From: Craspedostauros australis
Lineage: Eukaryota > Bacillariophyta > Bacillariophyceae > Mastogloiales > Achnanthaceae
Assembly: GCA_026770025.1 (NCBI GenBank)
Contig: JAMXDE010000010.1
Location: 248,001 to 312,000 of the forward strand
Direction of reading: 5' to 3'
Length of the DNA stretch: 64,000 nucleotides
Each line of letters opens with the position of its first letter. The first letter of the stretch is position 1. The position numbers and the translations under genes were made by a program. This document shows, piece by piece, positions 1 through 11,279 of the stretch. The notes beneath the pieces were generated by a model. The model was not told the origin of the DNA. It ran no database searches and saw nothing but the letters and a program-made list of their open reading frames with translations.

Positions 1-1
1 A

Positions 2-199
2 TGCAGGAGCGGGGGACCTCCACCACTATCACATCCACACGAGTACGGAGGCCCGCCAATGGGGATGGATCCAGGCCCACCGCCTCCACCGTCGCATCAT
101 GGCCCACCACCGCCGTCACATGGTCCTCCCCCACCTGGTGGGATGTACGGAGGAGGCGGTGGCGGGGGTGGGTACGGACCTGGACCGGGGTGGATATGA
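2..199 (+). CDS. C-terminal end of a Pro/Gly/His-rich protein (partial)
   Basis: The reading frame is open from base 2 to a TGA at 197-199, and its N-terminus lies outside the window. The visible 65 residues are low complexity: runs of four or five prolines separated by SHHG and SHG, then eight glycines, ending GPGPGWI. Tails of this kind occur in RNA-binding and splicing proteins and in actin-regulating formin-like proteins, but no folded domain is visible here, so no function is assigned. Codon phase and the low-complexity composition make it more convincing than the competing frame that starts at base 1. Confidence 0.55.
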   Translation, partial: CRSGGPPPLSHPHEYGGPPMGMDPGPPPPPSHHGPPPPSHGPPPPGGMYGGGGGGGGYGPGPGWI

Positions 200-951
200 G
201 CACGTCGCAAAAACTCCGCTGTCATGCATACACACAATATATAACTAACGTGGAGGCTGTGTTTTTGTAGGCGATCGCCCACGAACCCGCTTGTGTTCAT
301 GGGCGATATGCGACAACGACGAAAGCTAGAATGACACACACCACTGAGGGGCACATTGGTGCCTTTGCAGCATGTCCAATGCTCTCTCCCTCTGGAGGGA
401 GCGAGAGGGAGGTCATCATAACCGACATTCTCAGGAAACGGCGCGAAAGTCGCTGAGGAGACAGCGCACTACTCAATTCATAGAACATCACAAAAAGGAA
501 GACAGGTCATGTCAGTTCCGAAACAATCGTTGGGAGCCTCGTCTGTAAAATCACATGTTGTCATCTTTGTAAGTTTGCTGGACGTGTGCTACGCACTTGA
601 ATGGATTGGAGATCTCGGGAAGAGGACGTCGACGCACAGGACGAGATTGAAGTTTGGACAAGAGACGACAAGAATGCCGTCCGACCTGTCAATTTGAGTC
701 TCGCACATCCGTGAATCAGAACGACAAACGACGAAAAGGAAAGAAGAAGCAGAGCATTGGACACGATTGAGAGATCAATCTGTACTCGTCCGGCTGCATT
801 CAACGCAGTGATGCCACAACAAAGAAGCATCATCGCAAAACAGACACAAAATCTGCACATCGACAGGAACCACCAAGGCAATCAAAGAGACAACAACCAA
901 TCGGGCGAACAAATTATCATCATCGTTGACAGAAGCAGCAGCAGCAGCATC
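200..951. other. Intergenic stretch; 5' flank of ATG101
   Basis: I see no supported gene here. Open frames on both strands are short and low in complexity. The last 100 bases are A-rich with a short AGC repeat directly before the ATG101 start, which fits a 5' UTR. Confidence 0.5.
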
Positions 952-2684
952 ATGAATTGTAAAGAGCACTATCTTCCGGAGTTGGAATTGACCACGGGAC
1001 AAGTACGGGAGGCGCTTCAGGCCATCCTGTACACAATTCTGTTGTGAGTAGAGGCAGAGGAATTGATGAGGAGCTTTGATGTGCACGGCGGAACTTCAAG
1101 GCATGCTGGCGACATGGAGTTGCTGTGGAGTAGTTGGTGTATGCGCATACGGACGGATACGAACATAGTAGATGGGTCGGTAACGATCTTTCTGGCACCT
1201 GTGTACTCCATCGTGTACCCCATTGTGTGCTCATACCCCATCCTCACCAACTCCACTGTGTTCATGCCGTTGCGGTTTTCCTTGTTCCTTCGTGGCATGC
1301 TGTCATCGCATCGTATCACATCACATTTGCTTTCCCCCACCGCTCCACACTACAATGTTTGACCAAACGATCGCAGCGTGCGCTCCCCTGGTCCCGTGAC
1401 ACCGCATGATGTTGAGTGCGAGGGGTTCAACCTCACGTACCCCAGAATATCCAGCGACAAGTCACCATCAGCTCCGGTGGGGCTGTCATCGTTAGAGAAT
1501 GACGTCGATAAGAAGGTCGATGATGCAATTGAGCTATTCCTCAGGAGTCTATCTCAGATAGGTCCCGAACTGCTCAGCGTAAGTGCAGCGATACAATCCC
1601 GTGAGCCATGCAACGTTGCATGACACTCATGGCGATACGCCGCTTTGGTTGTATATTATTTCATTTCATTCCATTTGACCATGTCCACACTTGTACTGTT
1701 TTCTCACGTCTTGTACAATGCCTACCATGCCTTGAAAACACACATGCGCACGCTTCACGATTATGCGACATAACGCTATGCAATGCAATGCAACACCATC
1801 CGACTGCGCTCCGCTTCATTATATTATTTTTCAGGGCGGATTGACGCTGAGCTTCTTTGAGCGAAGGGCGACCAGACAACTGTTTGGTTTGGTGTCAAAT
1901 GAGGAACGGGTAGTGTGAGTTGACTGTGTGCCATGGGCAGTCTCGAATGCATGAATGAAAGGCGGTTGTTCAGTTTGCGTGTGTTTGCGGGATGTGAAAT
2001 ACTCGTACGGTGGAGAATGTCGCTGCAGAGTGGAACAGACGGCAATGAATGGATTTGATGGTGCCGCACGCTCACACATTCTGTCCTTCCTTCTTTTCCT
2101 ATTTTCTCCTTTTCGTTTGGTTTGCCTCCACACACGGGATCTTCTTCGTTCGGAACATTGCTCGACGTCTGCAGGTGGGAGCAATGGCACATGCGAGCAG
2201 TGGTCAACAACACGCCCCGGCCAGTCAGTGATGATTCCGCGGCGGTGATCGAACGGCAGAGGATCCATGTACGTACGAGTAGTTGCACAACGAGCAGATA
2301 CTGTCAGCTTGTCGGTGTATTGAGTGTTGGTGGGGACTGTGCCTGTGCCTCTGCGAGTATCGGCGCAAGCGGCGCTCATCAGTCAAACGATCGTAGCCCC
2401 GAACAATACCCAAATGCAACGTCCAGACATCTCACACACTTGCCAAATGTTGCGCGGCCCATTTTGGACGATGATTTTGAATTGTACCACCTCAACAGGA
2501 TACGGCGGAGGGAATGCTGCGGACTGTCATGATGAAGGTGTTCGAGGTCGCCGGTGGTTCCATAGATCACGTGCCACCCGTGATGTACGAATTCGAAATC
2601 AATTGCACGAAGAAGATCGATGATCGTGAGAATGTTTACTCGCGGGTTGCCAACATGCCATCCCTCATCAACCTGAGCAATTAA
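952..2684 (+). CDS. ATG101: Autophagy-related protein 101 (ATG101), five exons
   Basis: Exons are 952-1043, 1377-1578, 1835-1914, 2175-2268 and 2499-2684, all with GT-AG borders and consistent phase. They give 217 residues, against 218 in human ATG101. Recognisable blocks are MNCKEHYLPELELT at the start, the DVECEGFNLTY block in exon 2, LSFFERR in exon 3, VWEQWHMRAVV in exon 4, and PPVMYEFEINC near the C-terminus, all in the order of animal and fission yeast ATG101. In other eukaryotes this HORMA-fold protein pairs with ATG13 in the ATG1/ULK1 kinase complex and starts autophagosome formation. The segment matching the human WF finger (Trp-Pro-Phe) reads Gln-Leu-Phe, so the tryptophan used to recruit downstream factors is missing. 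The exact exon fit makes this a safe call. Confidence 0.93.
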
Positions 2685-4353
2685 TGGTGCTTTGTAGGGA
2701 CTCCCCCGATTGCACTCGTGCTTCGTGGTGCTCCACGTCATGATGGTATGATGGGTGTCGGTTATCGGAGGCATGAACAGCTGGGCAACATCGCGTTATC
2801 TCTCCAGAGCAGTATTGTACAGCCTAATATATCATATAATATCATATAATGCAATACATCACATCACGCCCTACCACTGAACACTTTGAACATGAGCATG
2901 GTTGTAGTTGCACCAAATATGTGTATTCCTGTGTCTCGGTGCTCTCATGAGGACAGAGTCCCGCGTGGAGTCTGCAGGATTAATAGTCGATTGGCAGAAA
3001 GATGAGACACAACACGTATGAAAGCATCATTGGATCGTAGTCGTACCACAGCATGGGTTCCGCAAGGAATCATCAATTGATGCAACGTGGGGTACCGCAG
3101 AGGTCGTTGTATGACTTGCAACGATTGCTGCGCTTGCGGACGCATGTTCCGAATACCCCAACAACAGCAGTAGAAAACGGGTCCGAGTGCAGCGGCGAGA
3201 ATCAATGTTTGGCCACGGTCATCAGTCCACTCCGACAGCATCCGCCTCTCTCTTGCGGAGCACCTGGTTTGCTCTCTCGTCGTCCCAAAATGATGAAAAG
3301 CGATCCATCCGTCGCCACCATCCACCCCGCTGGGGCAAACAAAAACGTGAACAGAGTGATAGACTCATTTGATCATACGTTGCTCATGCCCGAAGCCTGG
3401 TAGCTCAGATGCAACAATACACGGCTGTCCTGTGTGGTATTGTACATACCATGCATACGCTTGATCGTGGTTTGGAGGAACAATTTGTTGCGGTTCTGTT
3501 GGTGGGATGGATTGGTTGCTTCCGACGCTTCACGCCGCCTTCTCCGTTCTTTCCAGATCATTTCCTGGCACACGTCACTGAACGACGCCTCCCTCGTGAC
3601 GTGATGGTTTGCGATGGTGTCTGTGTTGTTACTTGTGCTTGTGCGTACATTGCTCTCACTCACCTCGGGGTCACCCGCACCAATCACATCTTGAAGAACA
3701 AATCTTCCTTTGCCCACCAAGACCAGGAACAAAGCTAAATTGTTCGACGGACCGTGTTTCTTCAGGAAGGTGATAGCTAAATAGTTCAATTATGAGCGAA
3801 CTGCAAGGAGAGGCTGGCGACAGGCGCAGATGGCAAATGTCAATTTGTCAACAACGTCGACAGCGATCCGTGGTTGGCTTATCCTCAAACAGTGTGCTGT
3901 CACGGTTATTCCTGCACAGTACTCGTACTTCTCGTCGTCGTTGCTCTTGTGAATGCGTTGCTTGGCGGAGAAACGTGGCGAACACGCGGAGATACGCTGT
4001 ACAGCGCTACACTGCTTCCTGTACGAGCAGTAAGACAAACACAAACGAAAACGCAAAAATGGGAGAGGCAACGCACACCCCAAACCGCAAAAACACGCAC
4101 AAATTGGCGACGAAGGCGACGCAAGGCGGTCCTCGTGCCTTGTCTGTGTGCCTCCTCGCTCGTCTCGGCGCCATCGTGGAAGTTCATTTCGTTGTGCATC
4201 CAACAACAACAACAACTTCAAGAGTGCCACAATTTCGTCACCTCCTTCATCAACAACAGCGGCAATAGCAATAACAATAATAACAATAACAACAGCACAT
4301 AGTGCAACACACTGATACATTAACACAATACGACACATTATATTTCTCGAAAC
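2685..4353. other. Intergenic region without a supported gene
   Basis: An AT-rich stretch near 2820-2870 follows ATG101. A minus-strand frame at about 3664-3789 ends in a good GTGAGT donor and could be one exon, but I found no convincing partner exon. Near 4200-4300 the sequence is rich in CAA/AAT triplets, which creates long but meaningless open frames. Nothing else is supportable. Confidence 0.4.
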
Positions 4354-5254
4354 ATGATAGAAGTCCCGCTATCGATAGTGGCATGGTTCAGCGTGGTTGC
4401 CGTCCAAGCGATTGTGCACTTCGTCGTCTTGGGCTCCAGAAGGCAGCGCAAGCAACACCAGCACGAAGATCTGAATGAGGCCGCCCTCTTCCTGGATGAC
4501 ATGCAGATACGGGACAAGAGAGAGTTCCGCCAGGACAGCAGCTACGATCTGGATGAAGCGGACGCAGCTTCTTCTGGTCTCAGCGACGCCTACCGCGGCA
4601 TCGCCTCCTCCTGTCCGGATCTGTCCTTCGCTGGCATGGAGGACTTCAGCATCCGCAGCGGCAGCAGCGCCCACCAACGATCCTCCACTTGCAGCTGCAG
4701 CGACATCGTCGACGAGCTCGATGGAGACGAACCGCAGAACTTCCTGGAGCTGCTCGATCAGACGGGCGAAGAGATGGTCCAGGTAAGCAGACACACACGC
4801 ACAACTGCCGCATCATGTGCTGTCGTCATCACATCAGCATCACCAGTTGCTGTTACGCGATGCGCCCATCACGTCCACGCTTTCCAACCAATCTCTAACC
4901 CGACATCACGCCTCCGCCTCACTCTACACTCGCGTTCGATATTGCTTCTGGTTGTCTCTTCGGCATTGGTCTTGGGTTCTTGTTCCTTCGTCGCCGCATG
5001 GCTGCGCCTGTCTCCAACGAAATCCTTTGACTTCCAATTCGCCTCCTCTCAAACACGAACATGCACGAATGAATGAAACGGATTGATGAATGGACGCTTG
5101 CTCAATCTTGTGTGTATTGGTACGGAACCACATCCAACCTTACAACATTCATCGGCCATTGGAATGAACCACTTATTATCCCATGCAACAACAATCGCAG
5201 AACCTATCTGTGGAAAACATCGCAAAAGAGCAGATCGGATCGATCGAGCAATGA
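4354..5254 (+). CDS. Small membrane-anchored acidic protein, two exons (tentative)
   Basis: I do not recognise a family. Exon 1 (4354-4782) encodes MIEVPLSIVAWFSVVAVQAI, a clear N-terminal transmembrane segment or signal anchor. A basic stop-transfer patch (RRQRK) follows, then about 110 acidic, serine-rich residues, and it ends at a GTAAGC donor. The best second exon is 5201-5254, after a CGCAG acceptor; it adds 17 residues (NLSVENIAKEQIGSIEQ) and a stop, giving 160 residues. A competing acceptor near 5537 would add a basic, low-complexity tail instead, so the 3' half is uncertain. The topology suggests an ER or Golgi type protein with a cytosolic acidic domain; that is inference. Confidence 0.5.
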
Positions 5255-6073
5255 GCCGTGCATCTTCCATCTCCGAAACACGTTCTCGCCGTCCGCGTAC
5301 CATCAGATGGCGCGAACGCAAGTCTGACGGCACAGCCGAGCCAATAGTTGAGAGGTTAACAGGCGCATGCCGCAACCCTTGGCTCGGAACAACCCAAACA
5401 CAAGGAAAGAAGAGCCTCGCAGAAGCATCAATGCCACATGACGCAACGCAATGCCAAACTGCACAGCCAAGGTGGCTTCGTGTGCAGGTTCGTTCAGATG
5501 TCAACGAACCAACAACCACACCAATGAATGAATGAAGGTATCGACGAGGACGCGCAAGGCGGCATCCCCTCGATCGTCCTTTGTTCAAACTTCCATTAGA
5601 CAAGTGTCGAATGAACACGCTCGCCATCAAGACAACATCAACTCCGCAAAGTCTTCACCAAGAGCAATTGTCCCATGCCCCCAACATCAAAAGGCAACAA
5701 GGACAACAACAACAACAGTGGCACACCCAGCCACATCACGTCATCCCATCCCCCCATCTCCGCCACCATGAACGTCGCGTGCTTTATCAGCAACGCGTAT
5801 GCAAAATACCACGACGAAGGTCGCCGGCGGCGATATTGCTACAAACTGTACACTACACGTATCCATCCATGCATGCACCCATCCATTTATCTATCTATGA
5901 ACACAGCACGATTTGTTGTATATTAGTCTACTCTAGTCATATCTGTAATCACTCTCTCTCCACTATCCGTCTTACGTTTCGAACATCGCGTCTGTGTGTG
6001 TGTGCACCTGCACGAGCTTGTCATCGACACCATCTTCAACCTTTCATCTTGACGATGGACCAAAGCTTCCTCT
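5255..6073. other. Intergenic region between convergent genes
   Basis: No gene is supported. Open frames at 5255-5535 and 5538-5771 have serine/arginine- or threonine-rich composition and could be alternative 3' exons of the gene at 4354. From 5860 the sequence is a loose ATCC/ATCT repeat. Confidence 0.4.
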
Positions 6074-7120
6074 CTACAGCTTCACAAGCCTCGTGATTTT
6101 GTATATCCTCGCCCGTTTGCGATCTTCCTCCGCCACATCCTTCGCTTCCAGATGACTGCTTGGGATCTCTTCCAAATGGAGTCCAGCAACGTCTTTCACG
6201 TACGCCTGCACTCGCTCCTGATCCACACCAGCTCTCGGAATATGACACAGATACAGCACTCCATCCGGCCGCAGGAACCGGTCCACGCTCTCAAAGAAGA
6301 TGGGCAGCAGCGTCTCCTTGTACAGCACGTCCCCCGCAACAATGTACTCGAATAATTCCACCTTCCCGAACTGCGTCGCATACCATTCCTCGAACGTCAC
6401 TGCATTCTCCTTGCCCCACAGCAGCTTGCGTGCCCGCGTCGTCGGCGTGTCGATTGCGTTGTGCTCAAAGTTCTGCCGCAACAAGGTGATGGCCAGATCA
6501 TCGCCGTCCGTGAGCACGATCCGCGTTGGTTCCGCTGCTGTCGTCATTTTGGAGATCGCCATTCCCAGCAATCCTGTGCCGCAACCGAGTTCAAGGATGC
6601 TAATGATTCGTCATGACGATGGTGTTTGGGTTATGTTGGTGTGTGCGTGTTTTGTCCCGCGTTGGTATGCAACAATGTCAGACCCACAAAAGAGAGAGAG
6701 AGAGCGCGCGCCATGATGTTAGATGGCGGGACGAAGTTGCCAGCAAGTGCCCAACAGATCATCGAATGCAGTGGAGCATCGAATCCAGTGAAGCATCGAA
6801 TGCTGTGGAGAAAAGTACTCTCGTCGACAGCAAACTCACTTCTTCCCATCCAACACCAATCCATCACCGCCATTTCGTTTCGCTTTCTCCATTTCTTCAT
6901 GCAGATAGTTGGCCAGCAGCATGCTGCCGCACCACACCTGACGACCGCTGATTTCCTGATTTTGCGTGTGCAACTTGGACATGTACTCCAACGGTGGTGG
7001 CACCACCGACATCACCTCCAATTCGATGGCATGGTTGGCAATGGAGAACTGCTCCGGTTCGTATTCGGGCTCGTACTCCGACGAGGAACAGGATTGATGA
7101 TCGTTGTCATCGTGCGTCAT
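6074..7120 (-). CDS. METTL21-type (Methyltransf_16) protein-lysine methyltransferase
   Basis: Two exons, 6840-7120 and 6074-6599, join across a 240-bp GTGAGT-AG intron to give 268 residues. The intron falls exactly inside the SAM-binding motif I, and splicing restores DGKNILELGCGTGLLGMA. Further family marks are the VWCGSMLLANYL block before motif I, the IVLTDGDD acidic loop, LLWGKE, and YIVAGDVLYKETLLPIF, which is the substrate-side loop typical of METTL21/FAM86-like enzymes. Members of this family methylate lysines on chaperones, translation factors and similar proteins; the substrate here cannot be told. The N-terminus is acidic (EYEPEYEPEQ). The gene is transcribed away from TRM6 and shares a 475-bp intergenic region with it. 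Confidence 0.87.
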
Positions 7121-7595
7121 TGTCGCTTCTCTTGTGCTGTTGCGAGGAACGTGATCGACGCGAGAGTGAGGTGGAGTGATCGCAAGAACACCAGCAAGAC
7201 TCTGCAGAGTACCAGTCGAAAAGTATGAACATGAACACTGCCTCCGACGAACTCCGCCCGCATCTCTTTTTGTTCTGGCTGATGCCGACACCCACAAATC
7301 GATGATGGATGATGGATGATGGATGATGGGTGTTTTTGCCAAACGTGGTTGACGCGCAGACGTCCAGACCTGCCACCACAACGAAACAACACAAAAATGA
7401 CCAACCAATCCACACAAACATGCACACGATCCATCACATCGAAATTCACATCGAAGGTGACCATCCACAACGCAGATCTCACAGACCTCACAGACCTCAT
7501 TCGACTGTGGAATACAAGTGGGAACGAATCCCATTCTATCAGAGCACCATTAACGTTGTTCATCCAACTATAACACAGATCGCTACACATACACG
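7121..7595. promoter_or_regulatory. Divergent promoter region between the methyltransferase gene and TRM6
   Basis: This 475-bp gap separates two genes transcribed away from each other, so it must hold both promoters and 5' UTRs. No TATA box or initiator can be assigned with confidence. A short GATG/GATGGAT repeat lies at 7301-7329. Confidence 0.55.
7301..7329. repeat. Short tandem repeat, GATGGAT-like units
   Basis: About four imperfect copies of a 7-bp unit lie in the divergent promoter region. Confidence 0.8.
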
Positions 7596-9497
7596 ATGGA
7601 AGAACCGGCCCCCCAAGCAACAGCAGCAGCAGTAAAGGCAAACGCTGGAGCCGCCGCAGATCAGATGGATGTGGAGATGGAAGAACAGCAGCAGACAGCA
7701 AACAGTGTGAACATTAGCGATGCAGAAGATCAGATGGATCCACTGCGCTGTGGACGTCCCGACGTCGTGCGGGAGGGCGATTTCGTGATCCTCGTCTTTT
7801 CGGATGGCCGTCGCACGTTCGCGCAGTGCCTCAAGCATTGGAAGGGCAAGACGGCGCCGATGAAGATCAGCAAGCGATCGTATTCCACCCACGCTCTCAT
7901 CGGTTTGCCGTACGGTACCGTGCTCGAGCTTGGCCACCACACCCTCAAAGTTCTGTCGGAGGGGGAGGGGTTGATTCCAGAATATCGTTCTTCCGCAGCG
8001 GCGGGGGCAGCAGATGCATCGGCAGCAACCAAAGAGGCAGGCGACAGAAGCAATGGACACAACAACAACAACAGCAACAACGATAACAACGCATTGGAAG
8101 ATGATGAAGCTCGAGCAGATGACAGCACATTCCCCAAACCATCGCCAACGACAGGGACGACGACCACCACGACAACGGCAGAATCTGCGAACCAATTGAA
8201 GGACAACAGAAACCTGGTGGATAACAACCAGGCACAGACGCTGTGCCAGCAATCCTTGAAGAAGCTTCGAGAAGCTGGTGCGGAAGGTTCCGAGATCGTT
8301 AGCGCGTTGATCGAGAGCTCCTCCACCTTCCAAGGCAAGACGGAATTCAGCAAGGCCAAGTACATCGTCAAGAAGCAGCTCAAGTACCAGCAGCGCTGCC
8401 GCATCGTGCGATGCACAGCCGCGACCGTCTGCGAGACCTACTTCATGAAGAATCCACGTGTCCTCATGAATATGCGAGAAGATTCCTTGGGTCAAATTCT
8501 CAGCTATTCCAACGTCAGCGCGGGTTGCCAGTGCCTGGTCTTCGATACCGTCATGGGTGTCGTTGCGTGCGCCTTGGCGCAGCGCATGGGCGGCTACGGA
8601 CGCATCCTGTCCATCTACACGGGTCAGCAACCGCCCTTCAATGAACTGGCGCAGCGTTTCAATCTCTCCTTCGCAGAAGCCAATTCCGTTCGTTTCGTGC
8701 ACGCCAGCGATGCTTTCAACGATGACAAGAATCCTTATGGTGGAGATGACGACCACGCAATCGAAAGAGAAGAAGCAAAATCTGCAGCAACCACAGACGC
8801 AATGGAACCAGAAACAGAGATCGACGCTGAGAAAGAAGACCGCGAACGCCTCGACTGGCCTTGTCCATTGCAAGAGCACACGCGCAACTACATCCTCAAC
8901 GAGATGCCCAAGGAAAAGAGCCGCGACGAATTCCTCTACAAACGCTGCGCACGCTTCGTCCGCAAACTGACACGATATTCGCCGCTGGAATCCTGCGAAG
9001 GGCTCAGATCGCGCCCTTGTGACTCCCTCGTCATCGTCACGCGCTTCGAACCAACATCGACCTTGCTCGATCTTCTCAAGTATCTGTCCCCGTCTTCGCC
9101 CTTCGTCATTTACTGCGAGTACATCGAACCGTTGACGGATTGCTTCCGCGCGTTGCAAAAACAATCGCTGGCAATCAACATCCGGCTGATGGACACCTGG
9201 ATGCGTGAGTACCAGATGCTGCCTGGCCGGACGCATCCCAGCATGAACATGAGCCAGAGTGGTGGCTTCATCTTGACTGGAATCAAGTTGTGTCCCAAAA
9301 CAGGACACAACGACCTCGATGCGGAGGTGCTGAAAGAGCTACGGTCCACCATCGGCGGTCGTAGAGGCCGAGCGAACGGCGGTAAGCGGCCGAAGAAGGT
9401 CGATGATGCAAGAAAGCAGTCGTCATCGAAACGACGGGGACCGGATGGCGACAGCGCAGGAGGCAAAACGAATGAAAGCAAACGTTCCAAGACGTAG
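7596..9497 (+). CDS. TRM6: tRNA (adenine-58-N1)-methyltransferase non-catalytic subunit TRM6
   Basis: A single-exon gene of 633 residues. The N-terminal half begins VREGDFVILVFSDGRR and continues with the beta-rich TRM6/GCD10 domain. The diagnostic block follows from about residue 248: GKTEFSKAKYIVKKQ, then CETYFMKNPRVLMNMREDSL, GQILSYSNVSAG and a Rossmann-like region. In other eukaryotes TRM6 lacks the SAM site and forms a heterotetramer with catalytic TRM61 to make m1A58 in tRNAs, including initiator tRNA. Two low-complexity inserts are diatom-like padding: an Ala/Asn/Asp/Thr-rich one near residues 130-215 and an acidic one near 376-420. The Lys/Arg-rich C-terminus (about 590-633) could bind tRNA or direct nuclear import. 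The long antisense open frame across it is a shadow. Confidence 0.92.
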   Translation: MEEPAPQATAAAVKANAGAAADQMDVEMEEQQQTANSVNISDAEDQMDPLRCGRPDVVREGDFVILVFSDGRRTFAQCLKHWKGKTAPMKISKRSYSTHALIGLPYGTVLELGHHTLKVLSEGEGLIPEYRSSAAAGAADASAATKEAGDRSNGHNNNNSNNDNNALEDDEARADDSTFPKPSPTTGTTTTTTTAESANQLKDNRNLVDNNQAQTLCQQSLKKLREAGAEGSEIVSALIESSSTFQGKTEFSKAKYIVKKQLKYQQRCRIVRCTAATVCETYFMKNPRVLMNMREDSLGQILSYSNVSAGCQCLVFDTVMGVVACALAQRMGGYGRILSIYTGQQPPFNELAQRFNLSFAEANSVRFVHASDAFNDDKNPYGGDDDHAIEREEAKSAATTDAMEPETEIDAEKEDRERLDWPCPLQEHTRNYILNEMPKEKSRDEFLYKRCARFVRKLTRYSPLESCEGLRSRPCDSLVIVTRFEPTSTLLDLLKYLSPSSPFVIYCEYIEPLTDCFRALQKQSLAINIRLMDTWMREYQMLPGRTHPSMNMSQSGGFILTGIKLCPKTGHNDLDAEVLKELRSTIGGRRGRANGGKRPKKVDDARKQSSSKRRGPDGDSAGGKTNESKRSKT

Positions 9498-9964
9498 GCA
9501 GGAGAAGTCGTACTCGTGCAAGTAGAGCAATGGATTTTCGAAGAGCACGCTGGAAGTATCATGCACGTTGTTAAGATCATCGATTGCAACTATAAACACC
9601 CTATTCAACCATTCTCCAGTTAGGAATGTCGTCGTCTTGTGTGGTTGCTGTCGTTGTTGTCGTTGTTGTCGTCGTGATGGTGCTGAGCAGGGCTGTGCCT
9701 GTTCCTGTGCCCTGTTTTGTTCTACACTCGAACAGCTACCATCCCATCTGCCGCGCATGACATGTCCGACTCAATTCCATTCTTTCCATCGGAAGAACGT
9801 CCGATGACGTATCTTGCGTTGCACCGCTGAGCAGAACACAAATTCAACAACAAACAACAGATCCAAATCCAATCTGGAGAGCAGACGACAGAGGATCCGC
9901 ACACGCTCTGCTTCACGCACAGGTCATACATCGTACTCATACAATAGACGATCCTACATCCACC
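9498..9964. other. Intergenic region between TRM6 and the plastid protein gene
   Basis: No gene is supported. A TGTTGTCG-type low-complexity tract lies near 9640-9680, and the final 40 bases before 9965 are A/C-rich, as in a 5' UTR. Confidence 0.5.
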
Positions 9965-10852
9965 ATGATGAACAAGCAGATCCTTATCGTCCTCGGTTGC
10001 CTCTTGGCACCAGCCGCCGCATTCCTCGCGAGTGGCAACACCAACTTCGTCCAGAAGGCATTCATCTCAACGACCTCGACATCTTTGAACATCGGACCGT
10101 TGCAAAAGTTGACCAACAAGAAAGAGTACGAGGCCACCGTCAACAACCTCATGAAGACCAAGGGGTACACACGTGAGCAGGCCGAGAAGGAGTACAACCA
10201 ATTCTTGGAGAATCCCAACAATTACGCTCTGGAGAAGGTACGGGATGGAATATCACACCGTGTCGTGACGCGCAGTGTGTTGAATTGTGCGACGCACCAG
10301 CGTTGCTCTACTTTGGTGGTTGCTCGAATGACGTTGATGAGAGCATCCATGCGATCGATGCAAGGGCGGTTAACTTTGCTCTCTCTTCCAATGAACGTCA
10401 ATGTTGTTGTTGTTGCTGCTGCTGCTGGCAACGCCATCTGGTACTATCCAAACAAATGAAGCTCACCACAAGAGCATCTCCCTTTCCCTAATGCCACCAT
10501 TCCAATCAACCACCTGGTCCCCCATTATTGACTGGCTCAATGATACACCGTTCATGACAACCATGACGGCAACAAACTGCTTTGGTCATACAAACGAAAC
10601 TCCCTGGCAAAACACCATGGATAATGTCATCAGGGCGAGGCGTACTACAAGTCGCTAGGATACAAGACGCTGATGGAAGGTGTCATTGGTGAAGCTGAGA
10701 AGGAAGGCAAAGGTGACGAAGTCAAGCAGCGTATCGAAGAGTTCCAGAAGCAATCCAAGCTCAAGGGATTGGCAACCATCTCCTTCTTCATCATTCTTGC
10801 ATTCTGGTTCAAGATCACCTACGTTCCAGATCCAGTCGTTGGAGGCATGTAG
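9965..10852 (+). CDS. Plastid-targeted small membrane protein, two exons
   Basis: Exons 9965-10237 and 10634-10852 join in phase 0 to give 163 residues. The N-terminus MMNKQILIVLGCLLAPAAA is a signal peptide. It is followed at once by FLASGNTNF and a Ser/Thr-rich stretch with few acidic residues, matching the ASAFAP-type bipartite presequence of diatoms, with Phe at +1 of the cleavage site. The mature part is a charged helical region, with repeated Lys/Glu and EKEYNQFLENPNNYALEKGE at the exon junction. One C-terminal transmembrane helix (ATISFFIILAFWF) and a short conserved-looking tail, ITYVPDPVVGGM, follow. I do not know a characterised homologue. A thylakoid or envelope membrane location with the charged domain in the stroma is inference. 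Confidence 0.85.
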
Positions 10853-11279
10853 AGTGTTTCAATTTTCGGCAACGGCGACGGTTCCAACAGTTTCAGGGAC
10901 AGCTGCATGACGGTAGATCATCTCAAGATGTCTGTGACATGAACGAAAGCTCGGATACAACCTGAAAGATGCCACAATGCACAGGTCGACAGGCACATTC
11001 GCGTGCAAGGCAAACAACACCTGTTCGCAAGATCCCAAAGGCAAATACTTGTACTGACACAAACAAAGGAACTGCCGAGACTCTGCCATGTACCGGGGGA
11101 GAGTAGCGTTGCTACATTCGGCCGCAGTGATTCGGAAGGGATAATGCCACCCGATCATACATAATCGCAACGGAAGCTATAGTCAGCCTGGATATGGCAT
11201 CAACCCTTCAGTTTAGCCCGCGAAGAGAGCCATGTCTCTCTCATCCACAGCGATCATATTTTCAACAGCTCTGTGGTGC
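10853..11279. other. Intergenic region before the inverted-repeat block
   Basis: 3' flank of the plastid gene. I see no gene, repeat or RNA here. Confidence 0.5.

Noticed and set aside
3790-4338. Open frames on both strands near 3.8-4.3 kb
   Set aside because: Driven by CAA/AAT triplet repeats; no domain, and the two strands contradict each other.
7560-9308. 582-codon open frame antisense to TRM6
   Set aside because: Cys/Val/Phe-rich composition with no domain; it mirrors the codon structure of TRM6 and has no exon signals of its own.
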